A DNA stretch of 55,236 nucleotides, taken from Micromonospora parastrephiae. GTDB lineage: Bacteria > Actinomycetota > Actinomycetes > Mycobacteriales > Micromonosporaceae. Every line of letters starts with the position of its first letter. The first letter of the stretch is position 1. Below the pieces are notes generated by a model, which ran no database searches, was not told the DNA's origin, and was given only the letters and a program-made list of their open reading frames with translations. The stretch covers positions 1 to 55,236 of the forward strand of contig NZ_JAEVHM010000019.1 in NCBI RefSeq assembly GCF_016802865.1, in the 5' to 3' direction. This document shows, one piece after another, positions 42,254-51,177 of this stretch. A program made the position numbers and the translations under genes.

Positions 42254-43532
42254 ATGACCCCGCCACCCACCGCCGCTCCGGCGCCACCCGCCCCCGTCGC
42301 CGTCGACACCCGACCGGCGCGCGACCCCGCGGGTCGTCGGACGCACCCGGCGACCGGCGGTGCGCTGGTGCTGGTCGGGATGCTGCTGGTCGCGCTCAAC
42401 CTGCGCGCCGTGGTGACGAGCCTCGGCGCACTGCTCGACGAGGTCCGCGACGGGCTGGGGCTCTCCGGCACCATGGCCGGTCTGGTCACCACCCTGCCGA
42501 CCATCGCGTTCGCCGGCCTCGGCGCGCTCACCCCGTGGCTGGTCCGCCGGGTGGCGCCGGCCCGGGTGCTGGTGGTCGCCATGCTCGCCCTCACCGCAGG
42601 CCAGGTGCTCCGGGCCGCCACCGACTCGGCCTGGATCTTCGTGTTCACCAGCGCGCTGGCGCTGGCCGGCATCGCGGTCGCCAACATCCTCCTGCCGATG
42701 CTGGTCAAGCAGCACTTCCCGCATCGCACCGGCCTGGTCACCGGGGCGTACACGATGGCGCTGACCCTGGGGACGACGGTGGCCGCGGCCTCCGCGGTGC
42801 CGATCGCGCACGCCTTCGGCTCCTGGCGGGCCGGGCTGGGCGTCTGGGCCGCGATGGCCGCGGTGGCCGTACTCCCGTGGGTGCCGCTGGCGCTGCGGAC
42901 CCGGGCGCGCGCGCGTCGCGCGACCCCGGCGGCGGCCGTCGCCGCCCCCGACGCGGGTCCGGCCCGCGCGGACCCGCCTGGGCTGGGCCATGGCGGTCTA
43001 CTTCGGGGCGCAGTCGCTCAGCGGGTACGCGATCATGGGCTGGTTGGCCCAGCTGTTCCGCGACGCCGGCTACCAGCCGGAGTCGGCCGGGCTGCTGCTC
43101 GCCGGGGTGACCGCGCTCGGCGTGCCGATCGCGCTGCTGATGCCCACCGTGGCCGGCCGGTTGACCAGCCTGCGACCGCTGGTGCTCGGGCTGACCACCG
43201 CGTCGACGTTGGCCTACCTGGGGTTGGCGCTCGCCCCGCGCGGAGCCGCGCTGCTCTGGGTGACCCTGCTGGCGATCGGCCAGGGCGCGTTCCCGATGAT
43301 CCTGACCGCCATCGGCCTGCGCGCGCGTACCGCCGAGGGAACCGTCGCGCTCTCCGCGTTCGCGCAGAGCACCGGGTACGTGATCGCGGCCCTCGGCCCG
43401 CTGATGGTCGGCATCCTCTACGAGCTCACCGGAGGCTGGACCGCGCCGATCGGATTCCTGCTGGCCGCGCTCGCCGTGCAGACGGCGGCGGGCATGGCGA
43501 TCGCCCGTCCGCGCTACGTCGAGGACGAGTGA
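42254..43532 (+). pseudogene. MFS transporter (CynX/NimT type) with one frameshift
   Basis: The first ~235 codons from ATG 42254 give helices 1-6 of a cyanate-permease-like MFS protein (NLRAVVTSLGALLDEVRDGL at the start). The second half, ARTRLGWAMAVYFGAQSLSGYAIMGW to the end at 43532, is in another frame. The switch falls at the GGG of 42955-42957, explained by one extra G. A TAGGTT box 7 nt before the ATG suggests a leaderless mRNA. Either a broken gene or an indel error. Confidence 0.8.
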
Positions 43533-43545
43533 CGAACGACAGCGG

Positions 43546-43902
43546 TCAGGAGGACGCCGGCGTCGGTTCGCCGGCGACGGCCTCATCCACCGTCGGGTAG
43601 GTGTGCAGCACCTCGACCAGTCCGCTGACCTCGAGGATGCGCAGCACGCCGCGCTGCGGGGCGGCCAGCCGCACCACACCGCCGGCCTCGTCGCAGCTGT
43701 TCTTGGCGCGGACGAAGACCGACAGACCGGTCGAGTCACAGAACGACACGTCCGCCAGGTCGAACACCAGCCGGTTACGGCCCTTGTCGAGCAGGTCGGT
43801 GATCTGATCCTGCAACTGCGGTGCGGTCGCCATGTCCAGCTCGCCCGCGACCGACACGACGACCACGTCGCCGCGCTGTTCCGTGTGCACCGTCAAGGAC
43901 AT
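43546..43902 (-). CDS. STAS anti-anti-sigma factor (RsbV-like)
   Basis: 118 residues. GELDMATAPQLQDQITDLL and FCDSTGLSVFV are the STAS fold with the phosphorylatable Ser in DSTGL. ATG 43902 has AGGAGG at 8 nt. It should bind an anti-sigma kinase when unphosphorylated. It diverges from the RsbR-S-T operon, so both may serve one sigma-factor switch. No sigma factor gene is in the window. Confidence 0.9.
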   Translation of the reverse strand: MSLTVHTEQRGDVVVVSVAGELDMATAPQLQDQITDLLDKGRNRLVFDLADVSFCDSTGLSVFVRAKNSCDEAGGVVRLAAPQRGVLRILEVSGLVEVLHTYPTVDEAVAGEPTPASS

Positions 43903-44067
43903 TTGGCAGACCTCCTGTTATCGGGGGAACGGTATCCCACGACCGGGGTCGTACGCAGAACGGGAGCCGGCATCCGGTGGCCATCGTCATTCCGTTGCTA
44001 CAGGGCAAGTAGTTCGCCAGATCCCGGTGATAGAGTCCGCCCGGTCCAGGTCGAGGGGGGTTTCGCA

Positions 44068-44928
44068 ATGGCGTTGAACGCCGAGGAAAGTGGTCGGCTC
44101 GCCGCACTGCTCGGCGGGCACGCCGAACGGGTCACGGCTCGGTGGACCGAGATCGTCACCGGTTCGTTGCGTGGCCGGCTGAGTCAGGCCGAGTTGCGCC
44201 GGCAGGTCCAGGATCTGCACAGCGCCATCGCCACCACCGCCGGGCAGGGCGCCATCGACCTGTCCGCCGAGAGCTCCGGCGAGCTGCGTGCCGCGCTCTC
44301 CGAGCTGTCCCGTGGCCGAGCCCGGCAGGGCTTCTCCGCCACCGAGACCACGATCAGCATCTTCGCCCTCAAGGACGTGCTGGCCGAGCTGGTGCAGGAG
44401 GCCGGCGGCGCCGACGCGCTGCACGACTACATCGCGTTCTCCAACCTGGTCGACGAGCTGGGCCTGTTCACCTTCGAGAGCTTCGTCCGCACCCGCGAGA
44501 GCCTGATCGCCGACCAGGCCGAGCAGCTGCTCGAACTCTCCACGCCGGTGGTCAAGCTCTGGGAGGGCGTCGTCGCCGTCCCGCTGGTCGGCACCCTGGA
44601 CTCGGCTCGGGCCCAGGTGGTCATGGAGCGGCTGCTGCAGACCCTGGTCGACACCGGCTCGCCGTACGCGATCATCGACATCACCGGCGTCCCCGCGGTG
44701 GACACCCAGGTCGCCCAGCACATCCTGAAGACCGTGGTGGCCGCCCGGCTGATGGGCGCGGACTGCATCATCTCCGGCATCCGGCCGCAGATCGCCCAGA
44801 CCATCGTCGCGCTCGGCATCGAGTTCGGCGACATCGCCACCAAGGCGAGCCTCGCCGACGCGCTGCGCCACGTGCTGCGGCTCACCGGGGTGGAGACCGC
44901 TCGCCGCCAGCCACGCCGGGACGCCTGA
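44068..44928 (+). CDS. rsbR: RsbR-like stressosome sensor
   Basis: 286 residues. The N-terminal ~165 residues are helical (RsbRD-like/non-haem-globin sensor; TARWTEIVTGSLRGRLSQAEL). The C-terminal STAS domain holds VPLVGTLDSARAQ and VPAVDTQVAQHILKT with the Thr phosphorylation site. It is the scaffold and sensor of the 1.8-MDa stressosome together with RsbS and RsbT. The start is ATG 44068 with a GGGGGG stretch upstream. First gene of an operon in which every junction overlaps. Confidence 0.88.
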   Translation: MALNAEESGRLAALLGGHAERVTARWTEIVTGSLRGRLSQAELRRQVQDLHSAIATTAGQGAIDLSAESSGELRAALSELSRGRARQGFSATETTISIFALKDVLAELVQEAGGADALHDYIAFSNLVDELGLFTFESFVRTRESLIADQAEQLLELSTPVVKLWEGVVAVPLVGTLDSARAQVVMERLLQTLVDTGSPYAIIDITGVPAVDTQVAQHILKTVVAARLMGADCIISGIRPQIAQTIVALGIEFGDIATKASLADALRHVLRLTGVETARRQPRRDA

Positions 44929-45338
44929 TGGAACGCGTGCCGATCCTCAAGATCGGCGACATCCTGCTGGTCTCCATCCAACTCGACATGTCCGACCAGA
45001 CCGCGGTCCAGCTCCAGGAGGATCTCGCCGAGCGGATCGTGGCCACCGGTTGCCACGGCGTCATCATCGACATCACCGCCCTGGACATCGTCGACTCCTT
45101 CGTCGGCCGGATGCTCTCCACCATCGCGTCGATCTCCAAGGTGCTCGACGCGGAGACGGTGGTCGTCGGGATGCGTCCCGCCGTCGCCATCACCCTTGTC
45201 GAACTGGGGCTGTCGCTGAACGGCATCCGTACCGCGCTGAACGTCGAACGCGGCATGGAACTGATCGCGGCGGCCCGCGCCGACGAGCTCGAATACCAGC
45301 TCGACGACGATCCGGACGCCGAGACGGCCACGCCGTGA
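44928..45338 (+). CDS. rsbS: RsbS-like STAS protein
   Basis: 136 residues, starting on the last base of the rsbR stop. A single STAS domain: VPILKIGDILLVSIQLDMSDQ, then IVDSFVGRML with the Ser that RsbT phosphorylates. It sequesters RsbT in the stressosome until phosphorylated. The acidic C-terminal tail (DDDPDAET) is longer than usual. Confidence 0.9.
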   Translation: MERVPILKIGDILLVSIQLDMSDQTAVQLQEDLAERIVATGCHGVIIDITALDIVDSFVGRMLSTIASISKVLDAETVVVGMRPAVAITLVELGLSLNGIRTALNVERGMELIAAARADELEYQLDDDPDAETATP

Positions 45339-45754
45339 CCGCGGGCGTCGACCTGGGCCAGCCGCAGGCACAGGCGATCCGTAGCGACGAGGACGTGGTG
45401 CGCGTCCGGCAGTTGGTCCGTTCCGTGGCGGTGGCCGTCAAGCTGTCCCTGGTCGACCAGACCAAGGTGGTCACCGCGGCGAGCGAGCTGGCCCGCAACA
45501 CCCTGGTGTACGGCGGCGGCGGCTCGGTCGACGTGACGATCGTGGACAACGGCCGACGTAAGGGCGTCCAGATCGTCTTCGCCGACTCCGGGCCGGGCAT
45601 CCCCGACCTGGATCTGGCCCTCACCGACGGCTACACCACCGGCGGCGGCCTCGGCCTCGGCCTCAGCGGCGCCCGCCGGCTGGTCGACGAGTTCCAGATC
45701 GAGACGTCCGCGGAGACCGGTACGCGCATCACGGTCACCAAGTGGTCCCGGTGA
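45335..45754 (+). CDS. rsbT: RsbT-like serine/threonine kinase
   Basis: 139 residues from GTG 45335, overlapping rsbS by 4 nt. GHKL ATPase motifs: ASELARNTLVYGG (N box), FADSGPGIPDLDLAL (G1) and TGGGLGLGLSGARRLVDEF (G2). It phosphorylates RsbR and RsbS, is then released, and activates a downstream phosphatase, here probably one of the PP2C proteins of the same operon. Confidence 0.9.
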   Translation: MTAGVDLGQPQAQAIRSDEDVVRVRQLVRSVAVAVKLSLVDQTKVVTAASELARNTLVYGGGGSVDVTIVDNGRRKGVQIVFADSGPGIPDLDLALTDGYTTGGGLGLGLSGARRLVDEFQIETSAETGTRITVTKWSR

Positions 45755-46763
45755 ACGGCGACGCGGTCACCGACAGTGGCATCTGGTTCCGGGTGGAGGC
45801 CGGCAGCGCCGCCAGCGCCGTCCGGCGCGCCGCCGAACGCCTCGGCTCGCAGGTGGAGATGGGTGATGCGCGCGTCGCCGATCTCGCCATCGTCGCCGCC
45901 GAGCTGACCAGCAACCTGGTCAAGCACGCCGACAACGGTGTCCTGCTGCTCCGGCCGGTTCGCCGTGCCGGGGAGGCCGGCGTGGAGCTGGTCGCCATCG
46001 ACTCCGGGCCCGGCATGGCCGACCTGACCGTCTCGTCCCGGGACGGGCACTCCACCACCGGCACCCTCGGCATCGGCCTCGGCGCGATCGTCCGGCAGGC
46101 CAGCTGGTTCGACGGTTACTCGCTGCCCGGCCGGGGCACCGTCCTCGCCGTGCAGGTCTGGCCGGCGGAGCCGGCGCGGCCGTCCTGGGCCGGTGCCCTC
46201 GCCCGGCCGCTCACCGGCGAGACGGTCAGCGGCGACGGGTACGCCGTCCGGGTCGCCGACGGGCGGCACCAGGTGCTGGTCAGCGATGGGTTGGGGCATG
46301 GCCCACTGGCTGCCGGCGCTACCGACGCGGCGCTGGCCGCGTTCCGCGACGCACCGGCCGGCCCGCCGGCGGCTGTGGTCGGACACCTGCATCGGAGCAT
46401 GTCGCACACCCGTGGCGCGGCGCTCGCAGTCGCCGAGTTGGTGCCGTCCTCCGGTGTCCTGCACTACGCCGGCCTGGGCAACATCTCCGGCATGGTCGTC
46501 GAGGGTGACGGTCAGCGCCGGGGGCTCGTGTCGCTGCCCGGCATCGCCGGACACCAGCGGCCGTCAGTCCGGGAGTACGACTACCCGTTCGGTCCGGGCG
46601 CCGGCTGGTGATGCACAGCGACGGGGTGGTCGACCGGTGGCGGTTGACCGACTACCCCGGTCTCGCCGAGCGGTCACCGCTGGTCATGGCGGCGACTCTC
46701 CTGCGCGACGCCGGTGTGCGACGCGACGACGCCTGCGTACTGGTCGCGAGGTCCTGGACATGA
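45751..46763 (+). pseudogene. RsbT-like ATPase fused to SpoIIE/RsbX-type phosphatase, one frameshift
   Basis: GTG 45751 overlaps the rsbT stop. An N-terminal GHKL domain (VAAELTSNLVKHADNG; DSGPGMADL) is followed by a PP2C/SpoIIE domain (VSDGLGHGPLAAGAT; YAGLGNISGMVV). At 46600-46611 the frame hits TGA; in the next frame the protein continues as LVMHSDGVVDRW...DDACVLVARSWT and stops at 46763, overlapping the following ATG (ATGA). One missing base in GGCGCCGG explains the break. The C-terminal PP2C Asp motifs lie beyond it, so the phosphatase is inactive if the frameshift is real. Confidence 0.8.
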
Positions 46764-47115
46764 CCGCCGAGCCGGCCGCGCTGCCGCTGTTGCAGATGGC
46801 GCTGCGGGTCGAGCAGGACATCTTCGTGATCCGCCAGCGGGGCCGCGAGTGGCCGCGGTGGTCGGCCTCGAACACCAGGACCAGGTCCGGATCGCCACCG
46901 CGCTCAGCGAGGTGGCCCGCGACCTGCTGCGAACGAGCGACGGCGCGGACGTCGCGTTCCACGTCGACGCGGGCGCCGACGGCCGGTTCCACCTCCGCGC
47001 CGACCTGGCCCCGGTGACCCCGCTGCCCGGCGGCCGGTACGAGCCGCAGTCCGGCGCGGTGTCCCGACTGGTCGACACACTCAGCGTGTCGACGTCGAGG
47101 GGGTTACGGTCGTGA
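46760..47115 (+). pseudogene. N-terminal ATPase-like part of the sensor kinase, frameshifted
   Basis: ATG 46760 begins MTAEPAALPLLQMALRVEQD. The frame changes near 46850 (one G lost in GAGTGGCC), after which VAAVVGLEHQDQVRIATALSEVARDLL continues to TGA 47115. A GTGA overlap then leads to the kinase gene. In related genomes, as far as I recall, this domain and the kinase are one protein; inserting one base near 47086 would also restore LSVVDVEGVTVVRMSRR across the junction. Confidence 0.55.
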
Positions 47116-48119
47116 GGATGTCCCGACGAGTCCCGGCCAACGCGCCGGCGCCGACCCCGGAGCGGCTCGCCGAGTTCCGTACCGAGCTCGGCCGCATCGC
47201 GCCGGCCAACCTTCTGGACGAGTTGACCGTCCAGAACGGGCAGCTCGTCGCGGCGCTCGACGAGGTACGCAGCCAGCGCGACGAGTTGGCCGTGCTGAAC
47301 GACGAGCTGGCCGAGACCAACCGTGGTGTGCTGGCGCTCTACAACCAGCTCACCGAGGAGCTGGAGGAGACCAACCGGGGTGTGGTCGCCCTCTACGCCG
47401 AGCTGGACGAGAAGTCGGCCCAGCTGCGCGCGGCGAGCGAGTCGAAGAGCCGGTTCCTGGCCAACGTGAGCCACGAGCTGCGCGCCCCGGTCACCGCGAT
47501 CATCGGGCTGGGACGGCTGCTCTCCGACTCGTCCTCCGACCCGCTCACCGCCGAGCAGGCACGCCAGGTCGGTCTGATCCGCTCCTCGGCTCAGGATCTG
47601 CTCGGGCTGGTCAACGAACTACTGGACCTGGCCAAGGCCGAGTCCGGCCGGATCGAGCCGGACTGGGAGGACGTGGATCTGCGTCCGGTCTTCGGCCAAC
47701 TGCGCGGCACGTTGCGCGCGCTGGCCACCCGCCCCGGGGTGGAGCTGGTGGTGGAGGAGCCGGCCGCGCCGGCCCTGCTGCGCACCGACGAGGTGCTGCT
47801 CGGCCAGGTGCTGCGCAACCTGCTGCACAACGGGTTGAAGTTCACCGAGCGCGGTGAGGTGCGGCTGCGGGCCGAGCAGCGCGACGACCGGTGGAACTTC
47901 CAGGTCAGCGACACCGGTCCGGGCATCGCCCCGGAACTGCACGATCGGATCTTCGAGGAGTTCTACCAGGTGCCGGGCACCACCCGAGTCGGTGGCACCG
48001 GCCTGGGCCTGCCGTACGCCCGGCGGTTGGTGACGCTGCTCGGCGGGACGCTGGAACTGGCCAGCGAACAGGGCCGTGGCAGCACGTTCACGGTATCCCT
48101 ACCCGCTGGCGGAGCGTGA
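47112..48119 (+). CDS. Sensor histidine kinase without membrane segment
   Basis: 335 residues from GTG 47112 (or ATG 47118). A coiled coil with two ETNRGVxALYxxL repeats (about 65-100) leads to the HisKA domain FLANVSHELRAPVTAI (phospho-His) and HATPase LLHNGLKFTERGEV (N), DTGPGIAPE (G1), GGTGLGLPYAR (G2). No transmembrane helix, so it senses through partners, probably the stressosome proteins encoded upstream. The stop overlaps the response regulator start. Confidence 0.88.
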   Translation: MRMSRRVPANAPAPTPERLAEFRTELGRIAPANLLDELTVQNGQLVAALDEVRSQRDELAVLNDELAETNRGVLALYNQLTEELEETNRGVVALYAELDEKSAQLRAASESKSRFLANVSHELRAPVTAIIGLGRLLSDSSSDPLTAEQARQVGLIRSSAQDLLGLVNELLDLAKAESGRIEPDWEDVDLRPVFGQLRGTLRALATRPGVELVVEEPAAPALLRTDEVLLGQVLRNLLHNGLKFTERGEVRLRAEQRDDRWNFQVSDTGPGIAPELHDRIFEEFYQVPGTTRVGGTGLGLPYARRLVTLLGGTLELASEQGRGSTFTVSLPAGGA

Positions 48120-49660
48120 CGGTGGACGGCACGCCGGCGACCGTCCTGGTGGTCGATGACAGTCGCACCAAGCGTTACCTGCTGGTCAGTTGGCTGACCC
48201 GGGCCGGGTTCACCGTGCTGGAGGCCGAGAACGGCGCCGAGGCGCTGGCCCGGGTCGAGGTGGACCGGATCGACCTGGTGGTGCTCGACGTCCGGCTGCC
48301 CGACCTCAGCGGGTACGAGGTCTGCGAACGAATCAAGGAGCGGCATCAGGCGATGCCGGTGATCCACGTGTCGGCGCACGCCGTCGACGTGGCCGACCGC
48401 GCCCAGGGCCTCACCCGGGGTGCGGACGCCTACCTCACCGAGCCCATCGAGCCGGAGGAGCTGATCGCCACCACCCGGGCGGTCCTGCGCTACTACCAGG
48501 CCCGGAAGCGCGCCGAACTGCTCGCCGAGCGGCTGCTCGTACTGGCCGACACGACGGTGGCGGTGCACGCCGCCCCGACCTTCGTCCGGCTGCTGGAGAC
48601 CGCCGCCGAGGGTGCCGCGCGGATTTTCAAGAGCCCGGCGGCGGTGATCGCGGAGACGTTCGACGGTGACTGTCTCGCCGGGATCTGCGCCGGTCCCGGC
48701 GCGGTGGCCGCCGTGGTGCCGTGGGTCGTCGACGACACGGGAGTGCCGACCGGCGCGACCGTGCGGGTCCAGGAGCCGGCGCAGTGGGGGCTGGTCGACT
48801 GGCCGGCGGGCGACTCGGTGACGGTGGCCGCCGCCCGGCTCCGCGAGGACCGGGCCCCGCTGTACGTGGCGGTGCCCACCGCCACCCAGACCGCCCGTAC
48901 CCCGGTGCTGGTCCAGCTCGCCCAGGCGGTGGCGGCGGCGGTGGAGGCGCAGCGCTCGTTCGACGAGGAACACCGGATCGCCGTCACCCTCCAGCGCAGC
49001 CTCCTCCCACGCGGGCTGCCCGATGTCGCCGGACTGGACCTCGCGGTGCGCTACGAGCCGGCCAGCGCGCAGACCGAGGTGGGTGGCGACTTCTACGAGC
49101 TGGTGATGCTCGACGGGCACCTGCTGCTGGCGATCGGCGACGTGGCCGGCCACTCCCTGCACGCGGCGACCGTGATGGCCGAGCTGCGACACGCGGTGCG
49201 GGCGTACGCGGTCGAGGGACACCAGCCCGGCGAGATCCTGCACCGGGTCAACGAGCTGATGCGGACCCTCCTGCCGAACGAGCTGGCCACGCTCTGCGTG
49301 CTGCTGCTGCACCCGCCGACCGGGCGGGTCCGGCTGGCCAGCGCCGGCCACCTTCCACCGGTGCTGAGCATGGACGGCAAGGTCGAGTTCGTGCAGCATT
49401 CGGCGCCGCTGCTCGGCGTCCGCGCGCCCCGCCCGGCCGACCTGGAGTTCGTGCTGCCGGCCGGGGCGACGCTGGTGTTCTACACCGACGGGCTGATCGA
49501 GCGGCGGGACGCCACCATCGACGAGGGGCTGGCCGCGCTCGCCGCGCTGACCGGCACCGTCGACGAGGATTTGGACCGGTTCTGCGAGCGGCTGCTGGTG
49601 GAGCTGGCCCCACCGGAGATCCAGGACGACGTGGCCGTGGTCGTGCTGCGACGTCGCTGA
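48116..49660 (+). CDS. Response regulator with PP2C phosphatase output
   Basis: 514 residues from GTG 48116. The REC domain (VVDDSRTKRYLL; phospho-Asp in VVLDVRLPDLSG; IHVSAHAVD) occupies 1-125, a GAF-like linker follows, and the SpoIIE/PP2C domain ends the protein (AVRYEPASAQTEVGGDFYE; IGDVAGHSLHAATVM; FYTDGLIERR; QDDVAVVVL). It links the two-component phosphorelay with the partner switch and likely dephosphorylates a STAS antagonist such as the one at 43.5-43.9 kb. Confidence 0.9.
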   Translation: MTVDGTPATVLVVDDSRTKRYLLVSWLTRAGFTVLEAENGAEALARVEVDRIDLVVLDVRLPDLSGYEVCERIKERHQAMPVIHVSAHAVDVADRAQGLTRGADAYLTEPIEPEELIATTRAVLRYYQARKRAELLAERLLVLADTTVAVHAAPTFVRLLETAAEGAARIFKSPAAVIAETFDGDCLAGICAGPGAVAAVVPWVVDDTGVPTGATVRVQEPAQWGLVDWPAGDSVTVAAARLREDRAPLYVAVPTATQTARTPVLVQLAQAVAAAVEAQRSFDEEHRIAVTLQRSLLPRGLPDVAGLDLAVRYEPASAQTEVGGDFYELVMLDGHLLLAIGDVAGHSLHAATVMAELRHAVRAYAVEGHQPGEILHRVNELMRTLLPNELATLCVLLLHPPTGRVRLASAGHLPPVLSMDGKVEFVQHSAPLLGVRAPRPADLEFVLPAGATLVFYTDGLIERRDATIDEGLAALAALTGTVDEDLDRFCERLLVELAPPEIQDDVAVVVLRRR

Positions 49661-49676
49661 GCCGACGGTGCTGGTG

Positions 49677-49815
49677 TCAGTGCACCGAGCGGGCGTACGC
49701 GGCGGGTGACACGCCGGCGACGGCGGTGAGGTCGCGGACCAGATGGGCCTGGTCGCTGTAGCCGAGGTCGGCGGCGAGATCCGCCCAGTTCAGTGGGGCG
49801 CCAGCGGCCACCCTC
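49677..49815 (-). pseudogene. C-terminal fragment of an AraC-family regulator
   Basis: The frame LNWADLAADLGYSDQAHLVRDL...VAGVSPAAYARSVH and TGA is the second helix-turn-helix of AraC proteins. The N-terminal part is gone; the fragment ends near the hairpin repeat at 49823, which may mark the breakpoint. Confidence 0.65.
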
Positions 49816-49822
49816 TCGCCGC

Positions 49823-49882
49823 GGTGATCAAGAGGATTGCGTCAGATTCCGATGCTTCGGTGACGCGAACCCTTTGATCAAC
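49823..49882. repeat. Long imperfect hairpin repeat
   Basis: GGTGATCAAGAGGATTGCGT (49823-49842) plus CA is matched, with about five mismatches, by 49861-49882 beginning TGACGCGAACCCTTTGATCA. The loop is 16 nt. I remember similar GTGATCAAGAGG hairpins between genes in Micromonospora; this is from memory, not a search. Confidence 0.6.
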
Positions 49883-49942
49883 AGGGGTGGGCGGGGTGGT
49901 GGGTCGTTGACTTGGGTATTCGCTTGGTGAATAGTGGGCGGT

Positions 49943-50479
49943 GTGTCCACGCCGCACGTACTGCTCGGGTTGCTCGCCGGTGGGAGCCGGCACGGGTATG
50001 ACCTGAAGCGTGCGCATGACGAGCGGCTGCCCCGGGCCCGGCCGCTGGCCTTCGGGCAGGTCTACGCCACCCTCGGCCGCCTGCAACGCGACGGTCTGGT
50101 GACCGCCGCCGGTCAGGACCGGGCGGCCGGACCGGACCGCACGGCGTACGCGCTGACCGGCCAGGGTCGGGCCACGCTGGACGAGTGGTTGTCCACCGTG
50201 GAGCCACCCATGCCGTACGTGGCCAGCACCCTCTTCACCAAGGTCGTGGTGGCGCTGCTGGTCGCCGACGTCGACCGGGCCCGGTCCTACCTGACCGCCC
50301 AGCGCGCCGCGCACAGCGCACGGCTGCGCGAGTTGACCAGGGTCAAGGCCGATCCGGCCGCCACCCTCAGCGATGTGGTCGCGGCCGACTTCGCGATCGC
50401 CCACCTCGACGCCGACCTGCGGTGGCTGCGCGCCACCCTGGACCGGGTCGCCGACTGGCACCGGGAGGTGCACCCGTGA
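49943..50479 (+). CDS. PadR-family regulator
   Basis: 178 residues from GTG 49943. The winged helix (VLLGLLAGGSRHGYDLKRAHD; FGQVYATLGRLQRDGLV) is followed by a C-terminal helical dimerisation domain of the Vir_act_alpha_C type. Upstream, TATTC and GAATA (49917-49933) form an inverted repeat next to a TAGTGG -10-like box 5 nt from the GTG, a probable self-operator. First gene of an overlapping operon with an FtsX-type ABC transporter. Confidence 0.87.
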   Translation: MSTPHVLLGLLAGGSRHGYDLKRAHDERLPRARPLAFGQVYATLGRLQRDGLVTAAGQDRAAGPDRTAYALTGQGRATLDEWLSTVEPPMPYVASTLFTKVVVALLVADVDRARSYLTAQRAAHSARLRELTRVKADPAATLSDVVAADFAIAHLDADLRWLRATLDRVADWHREVHP

Positions 50480-51177
50480 CGCAACTCCAGGCTCGCGGCG
50501 TGGTTCGGGCGTACGGCCCGACGCCCGCCCTGCGTGGCGTGACGCTCGACGTGGCCGAGGGTGAGATCGTCGCCGTCACCGGTCCGAGTGGCTGCGGCAA
50601 GTCGACCCTGCTGCACTGCCTGGCCGGGATCCTCCGCCCGGACGTCGGTGAGGTCACCTGGCGCGGCCACCGGATCGACACCTGGTCGGAGGCGGCCCGG
50701 TCCCGGTTGCGGCGCACCGAATTCGGGGTGCTGTTCCAGTTCGGCCAGTTGGTCGCCGAGCTGACCGCGGCGGAGAACGTCTCCCTGCCCCTGCTTCTCG
50801 CCGGCACGGGGCGGCGAGAGGCACGGACGGCGGCGCTCACCTGGCTGGAGCGGTTCGGGGTGGCCGACCTGGCCGACGTTCGGCCGGGTGAGATGTCCGG
50901 CGGTCAGCAGCAGCGCTGCGCCACGGCGCGGGCGTTGGTCACCGAGCCCCGGGTGCTCTTCGCCGACGAGCCCACCGGTGCGCTGGACACGCTCACCGGG
51001 GAGCAGGTTCTCACCCAACTGGTCCGGCTCGCCCGTGAGCAGCACACCTCCGTCGTGCTGGTCACTCACGAGCCGCGGATTGCCGCGTACGCCGATCGGG
51101 AGATCGTGCTGCGCGACGGCCTGGTGGATCACACCGGCCTGGGGCTCGACGTGCCGCTGGCCGGCGGTGCCCGGTGA
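50476..51177 (+). CDS. ABC transporter ATPase, LolD/MacB type
   Basis: 233 residues from GTG 50476, overlapping the PadR stop. Walker A GPSGCGKST, Q-loop LFQFGQLVAELTAAENV, signature MSGGQQQRCATARAL, Walker B VLFADEPTGALD, switch VTHEPR. This combination is characteristic of ATPases partnering FtsX-like permeases. With the next gene it probably forms a peptide or drug export/resistance pump induced through PadR. Confidence 0.9.
   Translation: MTQLQARGVVRAYGPTPALRGVTLDVAEGEIVAVTGPSGCGKSTLLHCLAGILRPDVGEVTWRGHRIDTWSEAARSRLRRTEFGVLFQFGQLVAELTAAENVSLPLLLAGTGRREARTAALTWLERFGVADLADVRPGEMSGGQQQRCATARALVTEPRVLFADEPTGALDTLTGEQVLTQLVRLAREQHTSVVLVTHEPRIAAYADREIVLRDGLVDHTGLGLDVPLAGGAR

Noticed and set aside
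47112..47118. GTGA overlap as proof that the kinase and the preceding ATPase part are separate genes
   Set aside because: The overlap may be accidental: restoring one base near 47086 gives a continuous protein-like junction, so the boundary is left open.
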